Positions 14,368 to 23,354 are shown, numbered from the stretch's first letter. The stretch is 64,000 bases of DNA from Pelomonas caseinilytica (GCF_021353235.1 NZ_JAJTWT010000017.1:1-64000); one strand, 5' to 3'. Translations and numbers: made by a program. Notes: generated by a model from the sequence alone, not told the origin.

Positions 14368-14928
14368 ATGCACGACGTATTGCAGTTGGACGTCACCGGT
14401 CTCCCGCAGGCCTGGATCTCGGTCGAGCAGGCGGCGGTGCACGTCGCGACGCGCTCGGTGGCCTGGTCGCTCGGCGACGAGCCGCTGGCCGTGCTGCGCG
14501 GTGGCATGAACGCCGGAACGGGCCAGCAGTCCGTGCTCGAAGTGCCGGCCATCCTGGCGCTGCGTGGCAGCTCGCGGCTGAACCTGTTCGACATCACGCC
14601 CTGCTACAGCAAGGGCAAGGTGTTGCGGCGCGACCGCCAGACCTGCGCCTACTGCGGCAGCCAGCACGAGCTGCGCGACCTGACGGTCGACCACATCCTG
14701 CCGGCGTCACGTGGTGGCCCGCTGAGCTGGATGAACACGGTCGCCGCCTGCCGCGCCTGCAACGCGCTGAAGGCTGACCGCACGCCGGAGGAAGCACGCA
14801 TGCCGCTGCTGTTCACGCCCTACGTGCCCAGTCGCTTCGAGGACTTCCTGCTCAAGGGCAGGCGCATCCGGGCGGACGTGCATGAGTGGCTGGCCGCGCG
14901 GCTGCCGAAGGAATCGCGCCTGAGCTGA
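14368..14928 (+). CDS. HNH endonuclease, copy 2
   Basis: A 186-residue protein starting at an ATG behind AAAGGAGG. It is about 97 percent identical to the product of 1727-2287, differing at roughly six positions (for example Ile9 to Val, Phe80 to Tyr, Gly130 to Ala). All catalytic and zinc residues (C93, C96, D108, H109, N123, C128, C131) are retained, so both copies should be active. The duplicated unit, SEC-C remnant plus HNH gene, forms direct repeats around 12.7 kb of rtc and tRNA genes and could promote excision or amplification by recombination. Confidence 0.85.
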   Translation: MHDVLQLDVTGLPQAWISVEQAAVHVATRSVAWSLGDEPLAVLRGGMNAGTGQQSVLEVPAILALRGSSRLNLFDITPCYSKGKVLRRDRQTCAYCGSQHELRDLTVDHILPASRGGPLSWMNTVAACRACNALKADRTPEEARMPLLFTPYVPSRFEDFLLKGRRIRADVHEWLAARLPKESRLS

Positions 14929-15071
14929 CCCCCCGGGGGCGGCGCAGGCGCCAACAGATCTGCCTTGGAAGGCAAGGGCTCACAGGCTCGGGGGTACACC
15001 CCACCGGTGCGCTGCGGCCGGGTCCGTCCCGTCGCCTTGGCGCATGCCGCCCCGTCGGAAGAGGTTGATAC

Positions 15072-15126
15072 GGTGAAACACGGTTGTCCCGCAAGGGCCC
15101 GGGTTCGACTCCCGGATTCACCACCA
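15072..15126 (+). tRNA. Minimal tRNA-like element lacking D and anticodon arms
   Basis: GGTGAA (15072-15077) pairs with TTCACC (15117-15122), followed by A and CCA. Between them are only a small CCC-GCAA-GGG hairpin and a perfect T arm CCGGG-TTCGACT-CCCGG. The result is a 52-nt T-arm minihelix with CCA. It may be a deletion remnant of a class II tRNA (the GCAA hairpin resembles a variable arm) or a substrate or decoy for CCA-end enzymes. Further upstream (14975-14990) a TGCC-TTGGAA-GGCA hairpin resembles a tRNA-Ser anticodon arm. Confidence 0.5.
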
Positions 15127-15127
15127 C

Positions 15128-15197
15128 TGGATAGCTCAGTCGGGTAGAGCAACGGACGACTAATCCGTGTGTCGTGGGTTCGACTCCCACTCCACCA
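15128..15197 (+). tRNA. tRNA-like gene with shortened acceptor, triplet ACT, G33
   Basis: D arm GCTC...GAGC, anticodon stem ACGGA/TCCGT with loop CGACTAA (position 33 is G; triplet ACT), five-base variable loop and T arm GTGGG-TTCGACT-CCCAC are all sound. The acceptor is only GGA/TCC (or TGGA/TCCA) before CCA, so four base pairs are missing on both sides. It abuts the preceding minimal tRNA-like element. The identity is uncertain; a functional translation role seems unlikely. Confidence 0.55.
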
Positions 15198-15449
15198 ATG
15201 GCCTGAACCGCCAGTGAAACCGGTCGCTAGACCACCCCGCCGAACGTGCCGGCATGCCCTTGGGCTTGCAGGCATCAGCGCGGCCACCCGTGCTTCGGGC
15301 ATGCGGGACCTGCGTTCACGGTCAGTCGAAGGTGTGCAGGGAGGGCATACACGAGACGCGCCGCGACACCCAGGCCTTGGCATCCGAGGTCCGTGTCCGT
15401 GCTGTAACGGCACCTATTTCAAAGCACGCTGAACAAGAAGGAGAACCCC

Positions 15450-16586
15450 ATGACGATCAAGCGTGTCACTGTGAAGAAGAGCGAGCGCGGCCTGCTGCTG
15501 CGCAATGGCGACTTCGAGCGCGTGTTGCAACCCGGCACGCACTGGCTATTCGCCGGCCTGGACTCCCTCCAGATTGAAGTGTTCGAGTTGGAGGCGCCGG
15601 CCTTCGTGCACCGCCTGACCGAATATCTGCTGGCCAAGGAGCCCGAGGTGGTCGAAGCCGAGTTCTTACGCGTGGAGCTGAACGCGCACCAGGTTGGTCT
15701 GCGCAGCGAGAACGGCGTGCTGGTCGAGCTCCTGCCGCCCGAAACCCGGCGTCTGTACTGGAAGGGCTTGGTGGACGTTCAGGTCGAGGTGATCGACCTG
15801 GAGAAGTCCATCGAGCTGCCCGCGGCATTGACGGCGCGCCTGCTGCAAACCCAGCTGCGCCCGCGCAGCATCACCGGCCTCGCCGGCGTGCTGCAGGTGG
15901 TCGTGCCCGAGCACGGCGCGGGCATCCTGTGGGTGGATGGCAAGGTCGAACGCCTGCTGGGCGCCGGTTCCTTCGCGTTCTGGAGGTTCAACCGCAACGT
16001 GAGCGTGGAGCTGGTCGACCTGCGGCTGCAGGCCGTCGAGGTGACGGGCCAGGAAATCCTGACCCGCGACAAGGTGGCCCTGCGGCTCAACCTCTCGGCG
16101 ACCTGGCGCTTCACCGATGTGCTGACCGCGTTCAGGGAGCTGGCCAAGCCGGCCGAGCACCTGTACCGCGAACTGCAGTTCGGTCTGCGCGCCGCGGTGG
16201 GCACGCGCTCGCTCGATGAGCTGCTTGAGAACAAGAGCGTCATTGACGAAGTCGTGACCGCCCAGGTCAAGACCAAGCTCGCGTCCTTCGGGCTTGAGCT
16301 GGCCAGCGTGGGCGTGAAGGACATCGTGCTCCCGGGCGAGATGAAGACCATCCTCGCCCAGGTCGTGGAGGCGGGTAAGTCGGCCGAAGCCAACGTGATC
16401 CGCCGCCGCGAGGAAACTGCCGCGACCCGCTCGCTGCTCAACACCGCCAAGGTGATGGAAGACAACCCCGTCGCCCTGCGCCTTAAGGAACTCGAAACCC
16501 TGGAGCGCGTGGCGGAGCGCATCGACAAGATCTCCGTGTTCGGAGGTCTGGACCAGGTGCTCAACGGGCTGGTGAAGCTGCGTTGA
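15450..16586 (+). CDS. Slipin / SPFH (band 7) domain protein
   Basis: A 378-residue protein starting at an ATG preceded by AAGAAGGAGAAC. It has two beta-rich repeats followed by an SPFH/band-7 core (roughly 150-340) with DKVALRLNLSATWRF, and the helical tail AGKSAEANVIRRREETAATR typical of slipins. No N-terminal membrane segment is visible, unlike canonical slipins. Soluble slipin-like genes are known neighbours of RtcR/RtcB operons, though their role there is unknown. A hairpin follows at 16591-16618. In the 252-bp gap upstream (15198-15449) I see no gene. Confidence 0.88.
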   Translation: MTIKRVTVKKSERGLLLRNGDFERVLQPGTHWLFAGLDSLQIEVFELEAPAFVHRLTEYLLAKEPEVVEAEFLRVELNAHQVGLRSENGVLVELLPPETRRLYWKGLVDVQVEVIDLEKSIELPAALTARLLQTQLRPRSITGLAGVLQVVVPEHGAGILWVDGKVERLLGAGSFAFWRFNRNVSVELVDLRLQAVEVTGQEILTRDKVALRLNLSATWRFTDVLTAFRELAKPAEHLYRELQFGLRAAVGTRSLDELLENKSVIDEVVTAQVKTKLASFGLELASVGVKDIVLPGEMKTILAQVVEAGKSAEANVIRRREETAATRSLLNTAKVMEDNPVALRLKELETLERVAERIDKISVFGGLDQVLNGLVKLR

Positions 16587-16590
16587 CACC

Positions 16591-16618
16591 GCGCCCCATT
16601 CCGTATGGGATGGGGTGC
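16591..16618 (+). terminator. Hairpin after the slipin gene
   Basis: CCCCATTCC (16594-16602) pairs with GGGATGGGG (16607-16615) around GTAT, extendable by three further pairs. It begins 5 bp past the slipin stop. There is no T-run, so termination is possible but not assured. Confidence 0.45.
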
Positions 16619-16638
16619 ACACCATTGGAAGAACAATT

Positions 16639-16772
16639 ATGGAAACCCAATACATTCACGAAGACGTGCCCGGTGGCGTGCCGCTGAAGTGGACAGCCGC
16701 TTGCGCACGTCGTTGTTCGTCGATCGGTAGGTCTTGAGGGCCAGCGCCAGGAACTGCTGTTCGCCGGGAGAC
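16639..16772 (+). pseudogene. 5' fragment of a second rtcB joined to a repressor-gene fragment
   Basis: An ATG at 16639 starts METQYIHEDVPGGVPLKWT, which parallels the RtcB N terminus (MNYNIEQPEGGVPIKMWT) with one residue missing, then loses similarity and stops at 16737. From 16725 to 16772 the sequence is a 48-bp near-identical copy of 12242-12289, inside the XRE regulator gene. Two island gene fragments fused here mark a recombination scar and the likely right boundary of the island. Nothing else is recognisable up to 16920. Confidence 0.65.
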
Positions 16773-16920
16773 GGACCCCGGCTGCTGTGGAGTACTGACG
16801 GCGGGAGTCGTTTGCATCAGTCAGAAGGCCCGGTCGCCGGAGTTTCGGAACGCATCCGGCGGTCCAAGGAGGTCCTGGGGCTGCTGACCAGAAAACCCGG
16901 CTGAACGCCGCCGTGCCCGG

Positions 16921-18270
16921 TCAGCCGACCCGGTACAGGCCGGCGCCGTGCGGTGGCAGGGTTTGGGCGAAGCGCCCCGAGGCCGCGTCCAGCGGGCGCC
17001 GGGCCCACAGGTCGCGCACCGGGCGCCTGCCGTCCAGCCCCAGGTCGCGCAGCGCGACGGACACCTCGCGGGCTTTGTCCGTCGGGTTGAACAGCGCGAC
17101 GTAGCGGCCCTTGCCATCGTCCGGCCTGGCTGACCAGATGCGCACGAAGTCCTCGACGAAATGCGGCCGGTTGTCGGAGCTGGCCTGGTCCACGGCCAGC
17201 ACCTCGGGGTTGGTCAGCAAGGCCAGCGTCGGCTCGTCGAGGTGGCGCAGGTCGCCACCCATGATCAGCGGCGAGCGGGTGATGGCCCACAGGGTCATCA
17301 GCGTGCGCTGTTCGTCGGGCGTGAATCGGGTGTCGCGCTCCCCCAGAGCCAGGCGGCCCAGCGGCAGCATGTCGGGGTCGGGCCAGGCACCCGGCTGCCG
17401 CCAGGGATTCCAGTTCTCCAGGCGCGTGAACTGGGCCTCCAGCATGGGCCACTCGTCCCAGAAGTCGTCGGAGATGCGCCACATCTGCGCATGGCGGCGC
17501 ACATGTTCGGCCCGGCTCACCGGAGTCTCGCCGGGCGAGAGACTCAGCACCATCGGCCGCTTGGTGTGCTGGATGGCCTGGTGGGCGGCCTCGATCTCCG
17601 GCGCATGGGCGTCGTAGGGGCGGCTCATGTCGTCCATCTTGACGAAGTCAACGCCCCAGGAGGCATAGAGGGCGAAGACGCTGTCGTAGTAGGCCTGTGC
17701 GCCGGGCTTGCGCATGTCCACGCCGAACATGTCGGGGTTCCAGGTGCAGGTGCTGGTGGTGTCGGCGATGTCGGCGGCGCGATAGGGCGTGCCCAGGATG
17801 GGCAGGTTGCGCTTCACCGCCAGACGGGGGATGCCACGCATGAGGTGGATGCCGAACTTCAGGCCCATGGCGTGCACGTCGGCCGCCAGCGGAGCGAAGC
17901 CGCGCCCCCCGGCGCTTGACGGGAAGCGGTTCACGGCCGGGATCAGGCGACCGTGGCCGTCCATCGCCGGCTCGGGGTCGGCGCTGTACGCGTAGCTCGA
18001 CGCCGTGGGCTCGTACCACTGGATGTCGATGGTGAAGACGTTGTAGCCGGACGGCAGTAGCTTGTCCGCCATGATGCGGGCCGTCTCGCGGGCCTGGGCC
18101 TCGTTGATGGTGGTGGCGAAGCTGTTCCAGCTGTTCCAGCCCATCGGCGGCGTCGGGGCCAGCAGGCCCTTGGCAGGTCCGGCGGCGGCGCATGCGGCGC
18201 GGGCAGGCAGCGTGGACGCCGCGATGGCGGAGAGGCCGGTGCCGATCAGGTTCCTGCGATTCAAGGGCAT
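16921..18270 (-). CDS. Secreted GH27 alpha-galactosidase
   Basis: A 449-residue glycoside hydrolase from the ATG at 18270, which gives a Tat-like leader (MPLNRRNLIGTGLSAIAAST, Ala-rich cleavage region). The family signature PPMGWNSWNSF is at 41-51, the nucleophile is D213 in KMDD, and the acid/base is D268 in RISDDFW. GH27 enzymes remove terminal alpha-galactose by a retaining mechanism. A C-terminal beta domain completes the protein. It is monocistronic; the 206-bp gap upstream is AT-richer than its surroundings and probably holds the promoter. An upstream in-frame start at 18372 has no leader logic. Confidence 0.93.
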   Translation of the reverse strand: MPLNRRNLIGTGLSAIAASTLPARAACAAAGPAKGLLAPTPPMGWNSWNSFATTINEAQARETARIMADKLLPSGYNVFTIDIQWYEPTASSYAYSADPEPAMDGHGRLIPAVNRFPSSAGGRGFAPLAADVHAMGLKFGIHLMRGIPRLAVKRNLPILGTPYRAADIADTTSTCTWNPDMFGVDMRKPGAQAYYDSVFALYASWGVDFVKMDDMSRPYDAHAPEIEAAHQAIQHTKRPMVLSLSPGETPVSRAEHVRRHAQMWRISDDFWDEWPMLEAQFTRLENWNPWRQPGAWPDPDMLPLGRLALGERDTRFTPDEQRTLMTLWAITRSPLIMGGDLRHLDEPTLALLTNPEVLAVDQASSDNRPHFVEDFVRIWSARPDDGKGRYVALFNPTDKAREVSVALRDLGLDGRRPVRDLWARRPLDAASGRFAQTLPPHGAGLYRVG

Positions 18271-18476
18271 GGGAGCTTGTCCTGTGTATTTTTGTGGCAG
18301 GACGGCGGTGTATGCCTTTCCTTCAAAACGATCCAATGGTGTTTTTAGCGAAACCCATGTCGTTTTGGACATGTCTCGAGGTCTTGGGCGCGAGGCACCC
18401 GTTCACGATCCAGTGAACTTCGACAGAGCCACCCGGGGAGCAGGGGACGGCCGCCGCGGTCGCCAGCTCCTTGGGA

Positions 18477-19511
18477 TCACCTGGTCGCCTCTCCGCCCTG
18501 GAAATGCCGAACCCGTTCGCTGTCCGCAGGGTGGCTGGAGAAGGCTATGGCCAGCGGTGACTCGTCTTGTGCGCCATAAGTGTCACGGACTCGCTTGAAG
18601 AACAGCGCGATGCGACCGGCGTCCACGCCGGCGGCGAGCGTCAGGCGCCGCGCATAGTCGTCCGCCTCGCGCTCATGGTCGCGCGAGTAGGACGCGGTGA
18701 AGAGCAGGGCAGGCAGGCCGTTGATGAAGGAGGAGTAGTCCCCCAGCCACACGGCGGCCACCGCGGTGACGGCCGCCGCCCGCGCGGCCAGGCGCAGGCC
18801 GTGGCGGCCCTGCACATGGCCCACTTCGTGGGCGAGGATGGTTAGCACGGCGTCCGGTTCGTCGCGCATCAGGCCGATCAGTTCGTCGGTTACGCACAGC
18901 TTGCCGCCCGGCAGTGCGAAAGCGTTGGGGCCGAGCATGCGTCCGCCACGTCGGAAGCCCAGGTCAAGCCCTGCCGGAACCACCGCGCCCGCCTGCGCGC
19001 CGGCGCGGTGGAGCATGTCTGCGAACCGTCGGCGCCACATTGCCTGCTCCGCCTCGGTCAGCTCGGAGGGGCGCAGCCATTGTTCGTCCAGCAGTTTCAT
19101 CGCTTGCTCACCGATGGGAGCTTCGGCGCTCGGCGGAATCCTGCGGACCAGCCAGTCTGCTGCCCACGGCAGGCCGCCCGTCAGGCCGACGGCAATGAGC
19201 AGGGCCGACAACATCAGCGAGGCGGTGGCCAGCCAGGCGCTGCGCTGCCAGCGGTCGATCCACCCCGGCGTTCGGCCTGCCTGCAGGGCCCAGGCGTCGA
19301 AGATCTCGGCTTGCTGGAAAGTGAGCGCCCCCCGGCCGGGCAGCTGCAGCTGACGCTGGCCCCATTGGAAGCCGTCCGGCCAGCCCAGTTCATCCAGGTG
19401 CAGGCGCTGGTCGGCGAAGCAGAGTTCCTTTCCCTCGATCCAGACCTGGACGAGCGTCGGACGGCCTTGGTGGCCATCGAACCAGCGGGCGTCGATGCTG
19501 ACGGGCTTCAT
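18477..19511 (-). CDS. Membrane-anchored M48-family zinc metalloprotease
   Basis: A 344-residue protein with the zinc-binding HEVGH at 228-232, a second set of ligands in the SRDHEREAD segment, and a membrane segment at about 94-115 plus hydrophobic stretches after the HExxH. M48 proteases act in membrane and periplasmic quality control. The start ATG lies just after the end of the upstream DUF898 gene with GGGG as ribosome-binding site, so the two are translationally coupled. Pairing of DUF898 (YjgN) and M48 genes is common in proteobacteria. Confidence 0.9.
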   Translation of the reverse strand: MKPVSIDARWFDGHQGRPTLVQVWIEGKELCFADQRLHLDELGWPDGFQWGQRQLQLPGRGALTFQQAEIFDAWALQAGRTPGWIDRWQRSAWLATASLMLSALLIAVGLTGGLPWAADWLVRRIPPSAEAPIGEQAMKLLDEQWLRPSELTEAEQAMWRRRFADMLHRAGAQAGAVVPAGLDLGFRRGGRMLGPNAFALPGGKLCVTDELIGLMRDEPDAVLTILAHEVGHVQGRHGLRLAARAAAVTAVAAVWLGDYSSFINGLPALLFTASYSRDHEREADDYARRLTLAAGVDAGRIALFFKRVRDTYGAQDESPLAIAFSSHPADSERVRHFQGGEATR

Positions 19512-19513
19512 GG

Positions 19514-20698
19514 TCACAACCCCAGGTCCATGCCGAAGAAATCGCCCGCCGCCTCACCGGCGGCATCTGCATGTGCAACGCCCTTCGGCGCCAGCCAATG
19601 ATCCGGCTCCGTCTCTACGGAAATGCCGATCGCCTCCAGCCGCAGCCGCAGTGTCGCCATGGTCGCCGACGGCCGATACAGCCCTGCGGTGAGCAAGATC
19701 AGCAGCCAGTTCCTGACCGTCAGATGGACCAGCGCCCAGCCGTCCAGCGAGCTCTCGAATCGCAAGCCATCGCTGCGGGTGTTGGACCACGTCAGGTTCT
19801 GCAGCCGCGTCGCCGCGTAGGGGGTCAGCACGCCGCCGTAGAACAACCCGAAGAGAAGCACCATCATGAGACTGACGTAGGTGCTTGAACCCGCCAGCCC
19901 GGCCCCATGGTTCAAGGCAAGGCCGAGCAGTGAGCCCAGCGCAAAGCCCGCCGCCATCACGACCAGGCTGGCGAAGAATCCCAGCATCGCCGACTTGAAG
20001 CCGATGAAGTAGACAGAGCGCGCCTGCAGCCTGATGCGCAGGCGCTGGTCGGCGATGCGGTAGCCGCCGTGCTGATAACGCTTGGCGAGGGTCAAGGTCC
20101 AGGGCGCCGTGAGCGAGAGGGCCAGGCCCGAGACCAATCCCCACAGCCCCGTGTTGAGCGCCGGGTCGGTGCTGGGCCCGTGGCTCGCCATGGCGCCGTC
20201 GAGCAGAGCGCTCATGGTCAGCGGCACGTAGACGGGCAGGAAGCACAGATAGGCGTCATGCAACGAACCTTCGAAGCCCATGCGCAAGCCTCGCCAGGAG
20301 GTGTTGGCCAGGCGGTACTGCATGGACGCCCGCCACAGCGCCGGCCACACGGCGTAGAGCATCAGCAGGACGGCAGCCGAAGCGGCCGGCGCGAATTCCC
20401 CAGCGCCGAGGTAGGCAACGGCCAGGACTGCGAGCATCAGGAAGCCGCGGAACATCCGCCATGGGTCGCCATGGAAGGCCAAGGCTTCGCCGTCCACCCA
20501 GGTGTTGGCGTGCACGTATCGCAGGCGACGTGCCTTGGCGAGCGGCAGGTAGAGCCCGAGCGTCAACAGCACGAGCAGGACGTTCACCGCCCAGATGCGG
20601 AAGTACTCGGTGCCAGAGCCGGTGAAGTGCACGGCGAGCTGTCGTGTCGCGGGCGCCGTTGTTGGCGCCGCCTCGATGGATGTCGGATGGCCGTCCAC
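19514..20698 (-). CDS. YjgN-like DUF898 inner-membrane protein
   Basis: A 394-residue polytopic membrane protein with the DUF898 repeat: FTGSGTEYFRIW opening, KARRLRYVHANT, FHGDPWRMFRGF, and a second half ending LRLRLEAIG. GTG at 20698 is chosen as start because GAGGGAGG lies six bases upstream, rather than the ATG 39 bp earlier. Function is not established for the family. It overlaps the M48 protease start and has a paralogue truncated at the window end (63295). Confidence 0.88.
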   Translation of the reverse strand: MDGHPTSIEAAPTTAPATRQLAVHFTGSGTEYFRIWAVNVLLVLLTLGLYLPLAKARRLRYVHANTWVDGEALAFHGDPWRMFRGFLMLAVLAVAYLGAGEFAPAASAAVLLMLYAVWPALWRASMQYRLANTSWRGLRMGFEGSLHDAYLCFLPVYVPLTMSALLDGAMASHGPSTDPALNTGLWGLVSGLALSLTAPWTLTLAKRYQHGGYRIADQRLRIRLQARSVYFIGFKSAMLGFFASLVVMAAGFALGSLLGLALNHGAGLAGSSTYVSLMMVLLFGLFYGGVLTPYAATRLQNLTWSNTRSDGLRFESSLDGWALVHLTVRNWLLILLTAGLYRPSATMATLRLRLEAIGISVETEPDHWLAPKGVAHADAAGEAAGDFFGMDLGL

Positions 20699-20812
20699 GT
20701 TTTTCCCTCCCTCGGCCGGTGTGCTGTGGCGGCGCACGCTAGGCCAGAGCGCAGAGAGCGGGCAGGGCGAGTCATGAAATGCCGACGCATGGCCATGAAC
20801 GGCCCGGCCGGC

Positions 20813-20860
20813 ACCACCAAAAGAAACGAGAAGGCCCGACGCGTCGGCGCCGGGCCTTCT
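20813..20860 (-). terminator. Intrinsic terminator of the ybdK-antiporter operon
   Basis: On the minus strand AGAAGGCCCG (20860-20851) pairs with CGGGCCTTCT (20838-20829), followed by CGTTTCTTTT. It lies 135 bp past the stop of the carboxylate-amine ligase gene. The rest of 20699-20994 shows no gene. Confidence 0.75.
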
Positions 20861-20994
20861 GCCGGTCTGTCAATCGGGTGGCCTATCGGGGCAACCACAC
20901 TGACTCGCGACAGGACCAATTTAGGCCGTCGCTTTCGCGTCGGCCAGCTCTCCTCGGCCGCATGCGCGCGTAGGTCGGCCCCTACAGCGGGGGA

Positions 20995-22110
20995 TCAGCC
21001 ATGCCAGCGGCGAGTGGCGCGGCGCACCACCTCGGGGAGCAACTGGTTCTCGTCCTCCACGCGGCGCAGCCAGGCGGCGTCGTTGCCCGCTCCGGCGATC
21101 TCGCGGCGCAGGTATTGCAGGGCGGCTTCGGCGTGCAGGTCGCCGGCATGACCGTCCAGGCGGCTGAGCACGGCCATCAGGTCGTCGCGCAGCACGCGGT
21201 GCTCGCCCGTCTCGGGGTCGACGAAGGTGCCGTCAAGCCCGAAGCGGCAGGCCTGGAAGCGGTTGAAGGTGTAGGGCAGGTAGTCGTCCTCGCTGAGCTT
21301 GAAGGGCTTCTCCAGCGTCAGCCAGCGGCCCAGGCACTGGATGAAGCCGGCCAGGGCCGCCGCCTTCTCGATGGTCAGCGGCGTGTCAAGCACGCGGACC
21401 TCGATGGTGCCGAACTCCGGCTTCGGGCGGATGTCCCAGTAGAAGTCCTTCATGCCCGAGACGACGCCGGTGCGGGTCATCTTGGCGAAGAAGCTCTCGA
21501 AGTCGGCCCAGGTCAGCACGAAGGGGGCGCGGCCGGAGAGCGGGAATGCGAACACCGAGTTCAGGCGGGCCGAGTCGAATCCCGTGTCCTCGCCCTGCAC
21601 GAAGGGCGAGGAGGCTGCCAGCGCGATCAGGTGCGGGATGAAGCGGCTCATGCCGTGCAGCAGCACCAGGGCTTCGTCCGGCCCCGGGCAGCCGATGTGC
21701 ACGTGCTGGCCGAAGACGGTGAACTGCTTGGACAGGTAACCGTACAGCGACGACAGCTCGTGGAAGCGCGGCGTCTCGAAGATGCGCCGCCGCGTCCAGT
21801 GCTGGAAGGGGTGGGTGCCGCCGCCGCACAGGCTCACGTCCAGGCGCTCGGCGCAGTCCACCAGGGCGTCGCGGATCTGGCCCAGCTCCGACAGCACCTG
21901 GCCGAAGCCGCTGCACACGCCGGTGGACAGCTCGATCATGCTGCTCGTGATCTCGGGCTTGACGTCGCCGGGGATGCTGCGCTTTTCCATCAGCCGCAGC
22001 AGGTCGCCCGAGACGGGCGCGAGGTCGTAGTCGTCGTTGTTGACGATCTGCAGCTCCAGCTCGACGCCCAGCGTCAGCGGCTGCGACTTGGCGAAGACGC
22101 CCAGGCTCAT
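20995..22110 (-). CDS. ybdK: YbdK-family carboxylate-amine ligase (GCS2)
   Basis: A 371-residue protein starting [20 protein letters not shown], with the GVELELQIV glutamate-cysteine-ligase-type ATP/substrate motif and later GQHVHIG and [11 protein letters not shown] blocks. Members of this group have weak glutamate-cysteine ligase activity; the natural substrate is unclear. The start codon overlaps the antiporter stop by 4 bp (ATGA), so the two genes form one translationally coupled unit. Confidence 0.92.
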   Translation of the reverse strand: MSLGVFAKSQPLTLGVELELQIVNNDDYDLAPVSGDLLRLMEKRSIPGDVKPEITSSMIELSTGVCSGFGQVLSELGQIRDALVDCAERLDVSLCGGGTHPFQHWTRRRIFETPRFHELSSLYGYLSKQFTVFGQHVHIGCPGPDEALVLLHGMSRFIPHLIALAASSPFVQGEDTGFDSARLNSVFAFPLSGRAPFVLTWADFESFFAKMTRTGVVSGMKDFYWDIRPKPEFGTIEVRVLDTPLTIEKAAALAGFIQCLGRWLTLEKPFKLSEDDYLPYTFNRFQACRFGLDGTFVDPETGEHRVLRDDLMAVLSRLDGHAGDLHAEAALQYLRREIAGAGNDAAWLRRVEDENQLLPEVVRRATRRWHG

Positions 22111-23354
22111 GGTGCGGCCTCCTTGCGCGGCTTGCGTTGCGGCGGGGGCGGCAGCTCGCCCGCCAGGCGCAGGGCGAACTGCACGGCGATGGGGCCGAAC
22201 AGCTCCAGCACGGCGATGCTGGTCAGGATGATGGGCACGGCGCCGCGGGCAAGGTCGGGCTCCGCCCGCATCAGCTCGCTGAGCATGACCAGGGCCGTGG
22301 CGGACAGCGGCGTCATCGTGATGGACAGCGCCAGCCCCTGGCGCCAGCTGACCTTGGCCCAGGGCGCCAGCGCGATGATGGCCGCGGCCTTGACCAGGAA
22401 GCGCGTGGCCAGCAGGGCCAGGGCCGCGAAGCCGCCGGCGAAGAGGATCTGCGGCGTCCACGCCGAACCGACGATGACGAAGAGCATCAGCACCAGTGCC
22501 CCGCCCGAGGTGCCGAAGTGGCGCGGCCACACCCAGGGCCGCTCGCTGGTGTTGCGCAGCAGCAGGCCGGCCAGCAGCGGCATCAGCAGCGTCGACACGC
22601 CGATGGCCCGCGCCGCCACGAGGGCAAAGGCCACGAGACCGAACAGCAGCAGGGCCGCGCTCTCGTTGCGCAGGTCCAGGCGCCGCGCCGCGAGGTAGAC
22701 GGCCCCGGCCAGCAGGGCCGACAGGCCTAGCGTCGTCAGCAGCGAGATGGACAGGCCGGCCAGGGCCTGCGTCAGGCTGCCGCCGTCGTCGGCGGCCCAC
22801 CAGGTGCGCATCAGGGTCAGTGCAATCACGGCGTACAGCGTGTTCAGGGCCGTGAGCAGCAGGGCTCGTTGCGTCACCTGGCCCTCGGCGCCGAGCTCCA
22901 GGGCCACGCGGCCGGCCACGGCGGCGGGCGCCGGCATGGCGAGGATGGCGCAGGCCACGGCGGTCTGCCAGCCGACCTCGAACAGGCGCATCACGAAGGC
23001 CACGGCGACCGCGCTCAGCAGCGCCTCGGCCAGGCTGGTGGCCGCCAGGCCCGGGTTGCGGGCCAGCCAGCGCAGGTGGACGCGGCAGCCGATCTCGAAC
23101 AGCAGCAGTCCGAGGGCGAGGTCGGTCACCGTCTGGGCGGCACCGGCCAGCGGCATGCCCACGCCATGGCCGAAGGCGGCTGCGGCGCAGCCGGCGAGCG
23201 TGTAGCCGACGACGCGCGGCAGCCGCGTCGTGGCGGCGATGAACTCGCCCACCAGCGCGCCTGCCAGCAGCACGCCGACGATGAACATCAGCCCGCTGGA
23301 GGGCGCGACGGCCAGCCCGGCCCAGACCCTGGCGCCGCTGTCGAGTGGGGTCAT
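22107..23354 (-). CDS. CPA2-family cation:proton antiporter (KefB-like membrane domain)
   Basis: A 415-residue polytopic protein with about 12 hydrophobic segments, consistent with a Na+(K+)/H+ exchanger membrane domain ([20 protein letters not shown] and the later [16 protein letters not shown] segment). The C terminus is short and basic, without the RCK/TrkA_N nucleotide-binding domain of KefB/KefC. It is the first gene of a two-gene unit with ybdK. KefB-type systems respond to glutathione, a loose link to the GCS2 neighbour. Confidence 0.88.
   Translation of the reverse strand: MTPLDSGARVWAGLAVAPSSGLMFIVGVLLAGALVGEFIAATTRLPRVVGYTLAGCAAAAFGHGVGMPLAGAAQTVTDLALGLLLFEIGCRVHLRWLARNPGLAATSLAEALLSAVAVAFVMRLFEVGWQTAVACAILAMPAPAAVAGRVALELGAEGQVTQRALLLTALNTLYAVIALTLMRTWWAADDGGSLTQALAGLSISLLTTLGLSALLAGAVYLAARRLDLRNESAALLLFGLVAFALVAARAIGVSTLLMPLLAGLLLRNTSERPWVWPRHFGTSGGALVLMLFVIVGSAWTPQILFAGGFAALALLATRFLVKAAAIIALAPWAKVSWRQGLALSITMTPLSATALVMLSELMRAEPDLARGAVPIILTSIAVLELFGPIAVQFALRLAGELPPPPQRKPRKEAAP

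Noticed and set aside
14950-15060. A tRNA-Ser (GGA) gene before the minimal tRNA-like element
   Set aside because: Only an anticodon-arm-like hairpin with a six-base loop is present; no T loop, acceptor or CCA fits.
15290-15449. A second sigma-54 promoter ahead of the slipin gene
   Set aside because: CGGCAC and TTGGCA motifs occur, but none has a GC-containing -12 box at the right spacing.
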